NCBI RefSeq assembly: GCF_028368995.1
Contig: NZ_JAQNDL010000003.1
Location: forward strand, 434,001-498,000
Direction of reading: 5' to 3'
DNA from: Nannocystis bainbridge
GTDB taxonomy: Bacteria; Myxococcota_A; Polyangia; Nannocystales; Nannocystaceae
DNA length: 64,000 nt
Both the position numbers and the translations under genes were made by a program. Under the pieces are notes generated by a model. It was not told where the DNA came from. It worked only from the letters and a program-made list of their open reading frames with translations, and did not search any database. Below, piece after piece: positions 30,339 to 38,725 of the stretch (its first letter is position 1; each line of letters starts with the position of its first letter).

Positions 30339-33300
30339 ATGGCACTCCGTCGGCGCTCCGCCCTGCGGCTCATCGCTCTCCCCGCATTCGGCCTGCTGCT
30401 CGGCCTCGCCTGCGGCCCCGACGACGCCTGCCCGCGGGCCTCGTGGTGCGGCGAGGACGGCCGCTGGTCGCAGATCGTCACCCTCGTCGACGACGCCGTC
30501 CTCGTCGATCTCGACGGCGACGGCGAGGACGAGGCCGTCGTCCTCTCGCGCGAAGGTCAAAAGCTCACCCTCGCCCGCGGCACCGGCTCCCATGCCTGGC
30601 GCGCCAGCCTCGATCTCGTCGAGCGCCCGGTCGCGCTCGCGGCCTTGCCCGGCGAGGTCGCGGCCGCGCTGAACCACCCGCCGCGGATCGCCATCTTCGG
30701 CATGGACGGCGACGGCCGGCTGGTCCGCCGGCGCGACATCCCGCTGCGCGACGACCCGATGCGCCTCGACAGCGCCGACCTCGACGGTGACGGCGCCCCC
30801 GAGCTCGTGGTCACCATCCCTGACGCCAGGCGGATCGCCGTCGTCGACCCGCGCGACGGCACCGTGCGCGAGCACCCGGCCGGCCGCCAGCCGCTCGACG
30901 TCGAGGTCGGCGACGTCGACGGCGACGGCCACCGCGACGTCGTCGTCCTCGACCGGGGCGCCGACGCGCTGCTCGTGCTGCGCGGCGCCGGCGACGGCAC
31001 GCTCGCGCCCGCGGTCGCCCACCCGTCGACGTGGCGCGGCTTCTGGCTCACGCTCGCCGATCACGACGGCGACGGCGACCTCGACGCCGTCACCCGCGAC
31101 GCCCAAGCGGGGGTCGTGCTGTTCCACCGCAACGACGGCCACGCCCGCTTCTCGAGCCCTATCGGCCTCTCCACCGTCAGCACCAGCCCCATGCACCTCG
31201 GCCTGGCGGCCTCCCCCTCCGCGGCGAGCGGCCTGACGAGCGCCAGCTTCCCTTTCCACGAAGTCCTCACCACCTACGTCGGCAAGGGCGCGTCCTGGCT
31301 CGGCCGCGTCGACCGCAAGCTCGATGGAGCGCGATGGATCGGCCCCGGCACCGGCGGCCGGCTGCTGATCGGCTCCCGCCTCCACCTCGGCCGGTTCGCC
31401 TGGCGGGCCGGCCCCACGCCGCTGCAGGTGGCGCGAAACAGCGAGGTCAAGTTCTACCACGAGCGCGCGCTGGCCACCGGCGACCTCGACGGCGATCACC
31501 TGCTCGACATCGCCGCCTCGTCCGGCAATCACGTCCACCTGTTTCACGGCCGCGCCGACCGCGACTTCGAACCCGCCGAACCACTCCAGCTCGACGCCCC
31601 TGCGACCGCGATTGTCGTCGCCGACGTCACCGGCGACGGCCGTGACGACATCGTCGTCGACGACGGCGACGACGTGCGCGTCTTGATCGCCGGCGCCGAC
31701 GTCCCGTTTCAGCTCGGCCCGCGCGTCGCCACCGGCATCCCCGCGCGCGCCCTGGTCGCGCTGCGCACCGGCGCCGACCAGCCGCCCGCGATCGCCGTGC
31801 TCGCCGCGCCGAAGAACTCCGGCGACCTCGAGGTCCCCGGCGCCCGGGTGATCCGTTTCGGCCCGGACGGCCTCGCCAGCGCCACTGCCGGCATCGACGG
31901 CCTGTTCGTCGACGTCCTCGTCCCCGTCGACCTCGACGCCGACGGCATCGACGAGCCCCTGGTCCTCGGCCGCCGCGACGGCGTCCCCGTGCTCGCCCAC
32001 CTGATCCCTGCCGGCGCCGGGTTCGAGCTGGCCGCCGAGCACGACCTCTCGGGCCTCTCCGATTTCGTGCCCAGCAGGTGGTCTCGCCTCACCACGGCCG
32101 ACCTCGACGGCGACGGCGACCCCGAGGTGTTCGTCGGCGACGTGTCCCGCCGCTGGCACCTGGACGGCCTCGCCGACGGCGCGCTCGTGGCGACGGCGGC
32201 GGACGTGCCCGCCCCGTCGCACCTGCGTGACCTCGACGGCGACCAGCGGCTCGACGCGGTGATGTACCGCGACCGCACCCTCGCGTACCAGCGCGGCCTC
32301 GGCGACGGGACCTTCGCGCCCGAGGTGCTCGAGCACGAGTTCGCGAGCGGCGACAGCGTCGCCTTCCCCTCGCGCCCCGACGCGCAGTTCGACCTCGCCC
32401 TGCTCGAATACGAGGGCATCAGCGCTCACCTCGTGCGCGAGGTGATGCGGCCGGTCCGCGACGGCGAGAGCTTCGGCCTGCTCGGGGCCGGCAGCGAGCT
32501 GCTGACCGGCGACCTCGACGGCGACGGCTGCGACGACGTGGCGATCCTCGGCGATGGCGGCATCAGCTGGCGCTGGGGCGGCGAGACGGACCCGCTCACC
32601 CGGTCCGATGGCATCTACTACAAGGGCTGGAGCCGCGGCCTGGCGATCGGCGACCTCGACGGCGACGGCGCCGCCGAGGTGCTCACCGCCGACTTCGTCA
32701 ACGGCGTCGACGCCTTCAGCGCTGCGCAGCGCGTCGAGCGGAGGCTCGACCTCTCCCTGCTCACGACTGAGACGATCGAGAGCCTCGCGGTCGCCGACGT
32801 CGACCTCGACGGCCACCCCGACATCCTCGCCCTCCACATGAACGAAACCACCCGGCTGGACATCGCCTTCGGCGCCGCCGAGCCGTTCGCCTTCGAGCCG
32901 TGGCAGACCGTCGCCGACATCCCGGTCCGCGCGCTCGCGCGATTCCAGGTCGGCGACTTCGAGGGCGACGGCGACCCCGACGTGCTCGTCAACCTGCTCG
33001 AGAACTCCCCGGTGCTGCTGCGCAACGACGGCGGGGGCGCGTGGCAGCCGACCGGCGTGCGCGGCCAGCGGGCCTTCTTCGCGCCGGTGGGCGACCGCGC
33101 CGAGCTGGTGGCGCAGGACGGCGCCGCCGTCTACCGCCACGACGACGCCGACCTCGAGCGCCGCGTCGTCCTCCACGACGACATCGCCGGCTGGCTGGTG
33201 CAGGCCGCCGACGTCGACGGCGACGGCCGCTACGACCTCACCGTCAGCGAACAAGAAGGCACGGTCGCTTGGCTGCTCGGCGGCGACGCGCCCGTGCGGG

Positions 33301-33425
33301 TCCCCCTCGTCGACGAGGTGGCGCTCTCGGCCGTGGCCTACCCGGACGTCGACGGCGACGGCCGCCCCGACCTCGTCGCCCTCGCTGGCGGCGGCATGCT
33401 GGTCCGCCAGACCCGCCGGCCGTGA
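30339..33425 (+). CDS. FG-GAP/VCBS repeat lipoprotein
   Basis: A 1028-residue secreted lipoprotein. The signal peptide ALPAFGLLLGLAC gives a lipidated Cys. It carries more than ten FG-GAP/VCBS-type loops of the form DxDGDGxxD (for example DLDGDGEDEAVV, DVDGDGHRDVVV, DLDGDGCDDVAI, DVDGDGRYDLTV) spread along the length, which should bind Ca2+ and fold as one or two beta propellers, as in integrin-like surface proteins. No other domain is visible. The ATG at 30339 begins the signal peptide. Surface adhesion or ligand binding is an inference. Confidence 0.82.
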   Translation: MALRRRSALRLIALPAFGLLLGLACGPDDACPRASWCGEDGRWSQIVTLVDDAVLVDLDGDGEDEAVVLSREGQKLTLARGTGSHAWRASLDLVERPVALAALPGEVAAALNHPPRIAIFGMDGDGRLVRRRDIPLRDDPMRLDSADLDGDGAPELVVTIPDARRIAVVDPRDGTVREHPAGRQPLDVEVGDVDGDGHRDVVVLDRGADALLVLRGAGDGTLAPAVAHPSTWRGFWLTLADHDGDGDLDAVTRDAQAGVVLFHRNDGHARFSSPIGLSTVSTSPMHLGLAASPSAASGLTSASFPFHEVLTTYVGKGASWLGRVDRKLDGARWIGPGTGGRLLIGSRLHLGRFAWRAGPTPLQVARNSEVKFYHERALATGDLDGDHLLDIAASSGNHVHLFHGRADRDFEPAEPLQLDAPATAIVVADVTGDGRDDIVVDDGDDVRVLIAGADVPFQLGPRVATGIPARALVALRTGADQPPAIAVLAAPKNSGDLEVPGARVIRFGPDGLASATAGIDGLFVDVLVPVDLDADGIDEPLVLGRRDGVPVLAHLIPAGAGFELAAEHDLSGLSDFVPSRWSRLTTADLDGDGDPEVFVGDVSRRWHLDGLADGALVATAADVPAPSHLRDLDGDQRLDAVMYRDRTLAYQRGLGDGTFAPEVLEHEFASGDSVAFPSRPDAQFDLALLEYEGISAHLVREVMRPVRDGESFGLLGAGSELLTGDLDGDGCDDVAILGDGGISWRWGGETDPLTRSDGIYYKGWSRGLAIGDLDGDGAAEVLTADFVNGVDAFSAAQRVERRLDLSLLTTETIESLAVADVDLDGHPDILALHMNETTRLDIAFGAAEPFAFEPWQTVADIPVRALARFQVGDFEGDGDPDVLVNLLENSPVLLRNDGGGAWQPTGVRGQRAFFAPVGDRAELVAQDGAAVYRHDDADLERRVVLHDDIAGWLVQAADVDGDGRYDLTVSEQEGTVAWLLGGDAPVRVPLVDEVALSAVAYPDVDGDGRPDLVALAGGGMLVRQTRRP

Positions 33426-33435
33426 CGCCGGCACG

Positions 33436-33463
33436 ACATGTCCCCGCGGACATGTCCCATCGG
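33436..33463. repeat. Palindromic unit pair after the FG-GAP gene
   Basis: Cores start at 33436 and 33450, 11 nt after the stop codon. Confidence 0.8.
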
Positions 33464-33572
33464 CGCGCCGTAGCACCGCCGCTGCGACTGATGTCCCATC
33501 CAACATGTTACAAAGGACATATGACCGCCGGCGCGCCGCTGCGAATGATGTCGCATCCGACACATCCCCGAG
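33461..33572. repeat. Direct repeat carrying palindromic units
   Basis: A segment beginning GGCGCGCCG, continuing CTGCGACTGATGTCCCATCC, recurs about 65 nt later as GGCGCGCCGCTGCGAATGATG. It includes units at 33489, 33503 and 33517. A whole block of array plus flank was duplicated. Confidence 0.7.
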
Positions 33573-33624
33573 GCCGCGCGCTCGACGGCCCGGGCGCGTC
33601 GCTCCGCCGATCCGGCTTACGCGA

Positions 33625-34575
33625 TCACTCCGCCTCGCCCGCGGGCGGCTCCGCGTCCGCCTCCCACGCGTCCGGGTCGAGGTCCACCGCCTCCGCCATG
33701 TCGCGCCAGTCGAAGCCGAGCGCCTCGGCCGCGCGCAGCCACGCCTGCGCCTGCGAGGGCGAGCGCGGCACGCAATCGCCGGTCGCGTACATCACCCCGA
33801 GCGTCGCCGCCGACCGCCCGTGCCCGGCCTGCGCCGCCCGCTCGTACCACTCGAGCGCCCGCGCCGGGTCGCGCTCGACCCCGCTGCCGGTCGCATAAAA
33901 GCCGCCGAGGTTGCCCATCGCTCGCACGTTGCCGGCCTCGGCCGCCCGGCGGCACCACGCTACCGCGGCGACCTGGTCTTCGGGACATCCAGCCCCGCTG
34001 GTGTGGATCACGTACAGCTCGAACATCGAATCGGCGTGGCCGCACGCCGCCGCCTGCTCGTGAAACTCGCGCCCCCGCGCGAAGTCCCGGCCCGCGCCGC
34101 CCAGGTCGAGGCACGCGTACACCCCGAGCATGTAGTGCACCTGCCCGTCGTCGTCGCGCTCGCGGGCCGCGTGCAACCACGCGAGCGCCCGGGCCCCGCG
34201 CGCCGGATCGGCCGCCCGCCACGCGACCCGGGCCGCCAGCGCCGCCGCCGGAGCGTCGCCCGCCTGCGCCGCCGCTTCGACCGCCGCGAACGCTCCGGCG
34301 AGCTCGCCCGCCTGCAGCAGCAGGCGCGCCCGCTCGCGCGCCGCGGCGTGCAGCCCGAGCCCCGCCGCCTCGACCAGCGCCGCGTGGATCGCCGCCTCGA
34401 GCTCCGCCAGCACTTCGCCGCGCACCGGCTCGAGCCCGAGCATCGCGTCGGTGCCGCGAAACTCGAGCGCGACCGCGGCGTTGCGCGCCGCCTCGTAGAG
34501 CCTGGCCGCGTCACCGGAGCCGAGCAGCCGTTGCAGTTCGTCGCGCTTGAGGACGGCGTCGAGGGTGCGTGACAT
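33625..34575 (-). CDS. Sel1-repeat protein
   Basis: A 316-residue protein with at least three Sel1-like repeats in the C-terminal half: GVYACLDLGGAGRDFARGRE, then AMGNLGGFYATGSGVERDPA with RALEWYERAAQAGH, and ATLGVMYATGDCVPRSPSQA. Sel1 repeats form alpha-alpha solenoids that bind other proteins. The N-terminal half is Ala-rich helix with no signal peptide, so it is probably cytoplasmic. A repeat pair at 33971-33998 encodes the loop GCPEDQ between two Sel1 units, a place where insertion would be harmless. Start ATG 34575. Confidence 0.75.
   Translation of the reverse strand: MSRTLDAVLKRDELQRLLGSGDAARLYEAARNAAVALEFRGTDAMLGLEPVRGEVLAELEAAIHAALVEAAGLGLHAAARERARLLLQAGELAGAFAAVEAAAQAGDAPAAALAARVAWRAADPARGARALAWLHAARERDDDGQVHYMLGVYACLDLGGAGRDFARGREFHEQAAACGHADSMFELYVIHTSGAGCPEDQVAAVAWCRRAAEAGNVRAMGNLGGFYATGSGVERDPARALEWYERAAQAGHGRSAATLGVMYATGDCVPRSPSQAQAWLRAAEALGFDWRDMAEAVDLDPDAWEADAEPPAGEAE
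33971..33998. repeat. 14-nt unit pair in the Sel1 gene
   Basis: Units start at 33971 (ACCTGGTCTTCGGG) and 33985 (ACATCC). Confidence 0.55.
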
Positions 34576-34624
34576 GGCGTACCGGCCCGAAGGTACACCG
34601 CTCGCGTGATACCGTCATCGCCCC

Positions 34625-35257
34625 GTGCTCGAGCCGCTGATCCTCGTCACGGCGACGATCGTCGCCGTCCTCCTCGTGGCCCGCTCGCTCGCGGGCGACC
34701 GCCAGATCCGGCGGGCGCTGCGGCGGCGCCGGGTGACGGCGATCGCTACCGTCCGCGACGGCGAGCACGTGCGGCTCCGCGGCCGCGTGGTCCTGCCGCC
34801 GGGCGCCCTCGCGGCGCCGCTGACCGGCCGGGCCTGCGCGTACTACGTCGCCATCGTCGACCAGCAGAGCGCCAACAACGACTGGCGCCAGCTCGCGCAC
34901 GAGGAGCGCGCCGTCGCGTTCGACCTCGACGACGGCACCGGTCGGGCGCGCGTCGACATGGCCCGGTCGAAGGCGCTGGTCCTCCGCGATCACCGGACCC
35001 GCCGCGGCCCCGAGAGCGACCCCACCGCCGCGGAGCTGGCGTTCCTCGACCGCCAAAAGCTCGCGACCACCGACTTCCGCGGCCGCAAAGCCGCCACCCG
35101 CTTCTACGAGGGCGCCCTCCCTGCCGACGCGCAGATCACCGCGCTGGGCGTCGCCCGCGTCGAGCTCCGCGACGGCGAGCGCCACGTCGTCCTCACCGCC
35201 CCCAGCGACGCGCCGCTGTACCTGAGCGACGAGCCCCCGGTCGTCCAGGCCCCGTGA
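34625..35257 (+). CDS. GIDE-domain membrane protein
   Basis: A 210-residue protein with one N-terminal TM helix (LILVTATIVAVLLVARSL) followed by a domain like the GIDE region of mitochondrial E3 ligase MUL1 and its bacterial homologues: VRLRGRVVLPPGALAAPLTG, RACAYYVAIV, and ITALGVARVEL. The RING finger of the eukaryotic protein is absent, as is normal in bacteria. The function is unknown. The start is GTG 34625, just before the TM helix. It diverges from the Sel1 gene by 49 nt. Confidence 0.65.
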   Translation: MLEPLILVTATIVAVLLVARSLAGDRQIRRALRRRRVTAIATVRDGEHVRLRGRVVLPPGALAAPLTGRACAYYVAIVDQQSANNDWRQLAHEERAVAFDLDDGTGRARVDMARSKALVLRDHRTRRGPESDPTAAELAFLDRQKLATTDFRGRKAATRFYEGALPADAQITALGVARVELRDGERHVVLTAPSDAPLYLSDEPPVVQAP

Positions 35258-35271
35258 ACAAGCTCGCAAGG

Positions 35272-35362
35272 ACATGTCCTTTACGACATGTCCCAATCTT
35301 CATCCACCAAGAGCCGGCGCGCGGCTCCGGCACGCCCTGTCCCTTGAGACAGCCACGAAGAT
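35272..35362. repeat. Two palindromic unit pairs between genes
   Basis: One pair has cores at 35272 and 35286, the second starts at 35335 (CCCTGTCC) and 35349 (ACAGCC). Both keep the 14-nt step. Confidence 0.8.
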
Positions 35363-35507
35363 CGCGTCCGCGCTCCCGCGCGCGCAGCGCCGCAGGCCAG
35401 CGAGATCGACCGGCTCGCCCCCATGACCCCGCATGAGGCCGCCCCTGCACCCCTGGCCTTGCCGGCGCGCCGGACGGTCGTACACAGCGCACGCGAGGGC
35501 CGCCGTC

Positions 35508-36176
35508 ATGCTCACCAAAATTCCGTTCACCGAGATCCTCAAGTCCGTCCCTGGCTTCTTCGGGATCCGCCTCGAGGAGCAGCCGAAATACGAGGTGGTC
35601 GAGACGCTGGACGACGTCGAGATCCGTCACTACGCGCCGGCGCTGCTGGCCCGCCTCACGGTCGAGGGCGAGCACGACAAGGCCGTCGACCAGGCCTTCG
35701 ACCGCCTCGCCCGCTACATCTTCGGCGAGAACCACCCCCAGGTCCGCATGGCGATGACCGTCCCGGTCGAGCAGCACCCCGAGGGCGAGCCCGGAGCGCT
35801 GGCCGTCCCGACCGAGCCCCACCCCGAGGGCGAGCGCATGGCCATGACCGTCCCGGTCGTGCAGAAGCAGGGCGGCAACGGCTGGACCGTCGCCTTCTTC
35901 CTCTCCAACGAGCTCTTCACCTCCGAGGCGCCGCGCCCCGACGACCCCGCGATCGAGCTGATCCACGAGCCCGCGCGCACCGTCGCCGCCCTGCGCTACC
36001 GCGGCAACTCCTCCGAGAACAAGCGCGAGGACTCCCGCCGCCGCCTGCTCGCCGCCCTGGCCAACCACCCGCGCTGGCAGATCGCCGAGAACGTCTACTG
36101 GGCCCAGTACGACGCCCCCTTCACCCTCCCGTTCGCCAAGCGCAACGAGGCCCTGGTCGAGCTCGAGTCGCGCTGA
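35508..36176 (+). CDS. SOUL haem-binding family protein
   Basis: A 222-residue protein of the SOUL/HBP family, known for binding haem or tetrapyrroles. YEVVETLDDVEIRHYAP is the typical start, and AMTVPV, FFLSNEL and NVYWAQYDAPFTLPF follow in family order. The ATG at 35508 has GAGGG upstream and starts where homologues do. An internal near-repeat (VPVEQHPEGEPG and VPTEPHPEGERM) seems to come from a short tandem duplication in a loop. It lacks a signal peptide, so it is likely cytoplasmic. No haem-pathway gene is adjacent. Confidence 0.85.
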   Translation: MLTKIPFTEILKSVPGFFGIRLEEQPKYEVVETLDDVEIRHYAPALLARLTVEGEHDKAVDQAFDRLARYIFGENHPQVRMAMTVPVEQHPEGEPGALAVPTEPHPEGERMAMTVPVVQKQGGNGWTVAFFLSNELFTSEAPRPDDPAIELIHEPARTVAALRYRGNSSENKREDSRRRLLAALANHPRWQIAENVYWAQYDAPFTLPFAKRNEALVELESR

Positions 36177-36363
36177 CCCGCCGCTCTCCTCCCGCGCGAC
36201 CGACTCGCCGACTCACGCTCGACGCGCGCCGCGCCGACACGTCGAGTCATCCGCCGAAGAGCGCCGTGGAAGCGTGTTCGACCACGCCCGCGAGTTTGCC
36301 CGCCGAAGAGCGCCGCAGAGCCGCATCCTCCCCCTCGCCTCCGGCCTCGGCCTGCCCATCAGG

Positions 36364-36405
36364 ACATGTCTTCGATGACATGTCCTGCGAGACACATCAC
36401 TGCGC
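36364..36405. repeat. Palindromic array, 3 units, at a gene end
   Basis: Units start at 36364, 36378 and 36392. The last overlaps the stop codon of the lipoprotein gene on the minus strand. Confidence 0.85.
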
Positions 36406-37638
36406 TCGCCGCCGGCGCCGCCCGGCCAGCAGCATCAGCGACGCCAGCCCTGCCAGCCCCGCGTCTCCGGCTCCGCTCGCGCAGCCGCAGCCGCGGTCGC
36501 CGAGCCCGTCGTCCTCCGCCCGCCCGGTGCCCTTCTGGCACGCGGGATCGGGCTCGAACGGCGCGTCGCTCTTCTCCTCCGGCGGCTTCGCCGCCCACTC
36601 GATCTCGAGCTCGTCGGACAGCGCCCCGAGCTGCGCCCGCAGCACCGCCCGTCGGCTCTCCGGCACCGTCGGCGGTGGCGCGCAGTTGTCCTCGATCGAG
36701 GTGTACTCCGGCGGCGCGGAGTCGTTGAAGCGCTCGAACGCCAGCTCGCCCTCGACCAGGCTCCACGTCACCGGCGCGCCGATCATCACCTTGCCCTCGC
36801 CGTCGCGCACGATCGCCCGCGCCCCGAACGGCGTGCCGGCGAAGGCCGCCACGATCTCGAGCGACGCCGCCTGCTCGACCGGCGTCGCCACCACCGTGGC
36901 CACCGGCAGCACCGCGCCCGCCACCTCGAGCGTGATCGTGCGCGTCTCCCCCGGGCCGACGCGCATCGGCCAGATCGTCTCGGTGTCCTCGATCGGCGTC
37001 AGCGCCTGCCCAGGTCCGCCGTCCGTCGCCGCCAGCACCCGCCCCTGCGCCAGGTCCCAGGCGACCCGCTCGCCCGCCCCGTCGATCACGTTGATGGGGA
37101 AGCCGACCGTCACGCCCGGCACCAGCCGCAGCGGCTCGTCCGCGGCCGGGATCCGGTCGGCCGGTCGCGACGAAAGCCGCTCGGCGAAGCGCTCCGCCTT
37201 CAGCTCCATGTGCCACTCGAGCCGCGCTCGCAACCCGTCGACGGGGACCACCTCGACGCGGAAGCGGTCGGGCAGGACCTCCCATTCTTCCTCGAGACAG
37301 ACCGCGCTCGGCGTGTAATCGACCTGCACCCCGCTCGGCCCGTCGAGGATCACGCAGCCGCCGTCTTTGAACGGCACCCCCGCGATCGCCATGTCGTAAC
37401 ACTCCTCGGCACCGTGGACCGTTACGCTGCCCGCATCGAACTCCGCGAGGTCGAAGCACACGGTCGAGCCCTGCAGGGCGCGCAGCCCCGATGGCTGCTG
37501 GATCTCCGAATAGAACAGCGGCGACAGCGACACGCGGAGACGCCCCTCCTCGCTGTTGGGCTCCGTGCAGCCGCTCGCGGCCAGACAGACGCTCAGGACC
37601 AGGCACCCGGGGACGACGTGGACAATCCAATGAGACAT
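36397..37638 (-). CDS. Lipoprotein with MYXO-CTERM-like tail
   Basis: A 413-residue exported protein with two anchoring signals. The N-terminus has a lipobox (CLAASGC). The C-terminus reads GCGCASG, then a hydrophobic stretch (AGLAGLASLMLLAG) and RRRRR, the three-part plan of MYXO-CTERM sorting tails, which are cut and bear a modified cysteine on the myxobacterial surface. The middle is rich in beta strands, with an Ig-like part near 290-320 (KVMIGAPVTWSLVEGE) but no recognised enzyme motif. Paired anchors at both ends are odd; one may be the main one. Confidence 0.7.
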   Translation of the reverse strand: MSHWIVHVVPGCLVLSVCLAASGCTEPNSEEGRLRVSLSPLFYSEIQQPSGLRALQGSTVCFDLAEFDAGSVTVHGAEECYDMAIAGVPFKDGGCVILDGPSGVQVDYTPSAVCLEEEWEVLPDRFRVEVVPVDGLRARLEWHMELKAERFAERLSSRPADRIPAADEPLRLVPGVTVGFPINVIDGAGERVAWDLAQGRVLAATDGGPGQALTPIEDTETIWPMRVGPGETRTITLEVAGAVLPVATVVATPVEQAASLEIVAAFAGTPFGARAIVRDGEGKVMIGAPVTWSLVEGELAFERFNDSAPPEYTSIEDNCAPPPTVPESRRAVLRAQLGALSDELEIEWAAKPPEEKSDAPFEPDPACQKGTGRAEDDGLGDRGCGCASGAGDAGLAGLASLMLLAGRRRRRAQ

Positions 37639-37743
37639 AGGCCCTCAGGATCTGCGCCGCTCGGGGCGAAGTCAACTCTCGGCTGCCCGACCTCGCTACC
37701 TGGAAACAGCGCCGCCGACCCACCCCCGACCGCGAAGCCGACA

Positions 37744-37771
37744 TCCTGTCCTTCGCGCCATGTCACCGCAT
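37744..37771. repeat. 14-nt unit pair
   Basis: Units start at 37744 (TCCTGTCCTTCGCG) and 37758 (CCATGTCA). Confidence 0.55.
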
Positions 37772-37967
37772 CGACCTCGGGACCCGTCCGACCTCGAAGC
37801 ATTGCAACTTCGCAAAGCCACCAGGACGGCCCCCGACCCCGCGGCCTCGATCGACCCCTCCGGGCGACGGGCGATCGGACGTGCACACCGGTCGCGGAGC
37901 CCCTGGAACGACACCGACGCCTCGCCGGGGTCGCCAAGTCCCCGCCTCTCCACGCGGCTCGTTCGTT

Positions 37968-38051
37968 CACTGTCTCTCGAGACATGTCTTTCATGACATG
38001 TCCATGAATACATGTCCGATTCGACATGTCTCACTCGACATGTCCATGACA
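37968..38051. repeat. Palindromic array, 6 units in perfect phase
   Basis: Units start at 37968 (degenerate), 37982, 37996, 38010, 38024 and 38038. This is one of the cleanest arrays in the window. It ends just before the stop of the ICMT-family gene. Confidence 0.92.
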
Positions 38052-38057
38052 TCCATC

Positions 38058-38666
38058 TCACCCGCGCAGCAGCCCCAGCCCCGGCACGAAGCGACCCACC
38101 CGCCCCGCGTAGCTGCGGTACTTGCCGCCGTGCACGCGCAACAGATACGGCTCTTCGACCCAGCGCACCTGCAGCTCGACCGCGAGCAGCAGGCAGGCGA
38201 ACGACGCCAGCGCCACCGCGTTCGGCAGCACCACCACCAGCGCCGCCGCCGTGAACAGCATGCACGAGAAGATCGGGTTTCGTACCAGCGCGAACGGCCC
38301 CGCCGTCACCAGCTCGGTCCGCTCCTCGCCGCGCACCCCGATCCGCCACGAGCGGCCCATCGCCGTCTGGGCCGCGTAGGTCGCCGCGATCCCGACCAGC
38401 ACCGCCCCCCCGCCGAGGATGAACTGCCCCGGCCCGACCTCGGGCGACGCCACCCACCCGAGCAGCCCGGCGATCGGCGCCACCAGGCTGAGCACCACCC
38501 CCAGCACGAACAGCGCCCCGCCCCACCACTCCACAGAACCTGGCCTTCCGGACAGCCCATGAAACCCCGTCGACCCGGTCTGGCGCAGGTGCTGGTACGT
38601 GCGCAGGCCGAACGCGACGGCGTAAAAGCCGAGGATCATGAGCAGGGCGACGACTTCGAGACGCAT
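38058..38666 (-). CDS. ICMT/PEMT-family membrane methyltransferase
   Basis: A 202-residue protein with four or five TM segments and the C-terminal pattern of isoprenylcysteine/phospholipid methyltransferases: VTAGPFALVRNPIFSCMLF, then VRWVEEPYLLRVHGGKYRSY. Substrates of bacterial members are mostly unknown. A MerR-type promoter (38685-38715) lies directly upstream and matches the one before the efflux operon, so it is probably metal-induced. A GAGGAA ribosome binding site lies 6 nt before the ATG. A repeat pair (38538-38565) encodes GLSGRPGS in the loop after the first TM. Confidence 0.8.
   Translation of the reverse strand: MRLEVVALLMILGFYAVAFGLRTYQHLRQTGSTGFHGLSGRPGSVEWWGGALFVLGVVLSLVAPIAGLLGWVASPEVGPGQFILGGGAVLVGIAATYAAQTAMGRSWRIGVRGEERTELVTAGPFALVRNPIFSCMLFTAAALVVVLPNAVALASFACLLLAVELQVRWVEEPYLLRVHGGKYRSYAGRVGRFVPGLGLLRG
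38538..38565. repeat. 14-nt unit pair in the methyltransferase gene
   Basis: Units start at 38538 (ACCTGGCCTTCCGG) and 38552 (ACAGCC); translated in a loop. Confidence 0.55.
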
Positions 38667-38684
38667 ACGAATTCCTCGCCCGCC

Positions 38685-38715
38685 AATGTGAACCCTGCAG
38701 CCGCTACAGGGTCAA
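38685..38715 (-). promoter_or_regulatory. MerR-type promoter/operator for the ICMT-family gene
   Basis: Reading leftward, TTGACC (38710-38715) and a weak CACATT (38685-38690) are separated by 19 nt, the long spacer typical of MerR-controlled promoters. The spacer holds a dyad ACCCTGTAG-CGG-CTGCAGGGT (8 of 9 paired). The 18 bases GCTACAGGGTCAAGCGAA are identical to those at the efflux operon promoter. Confidence 0.75.
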
Positions 38716-38725
38716 GCGAAGAACG

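Larger units (their letters stand above)
37639..38057. other. Intergenic region with repeats
   Basis: No convincing gene is present; the open frames here are Arg/Pro-rich. A two-unit element lies at 37744-37771 and a long palindromic array at 37968-38051 runs up to the end of the methyltransferase gene. Confidence 0.6.
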
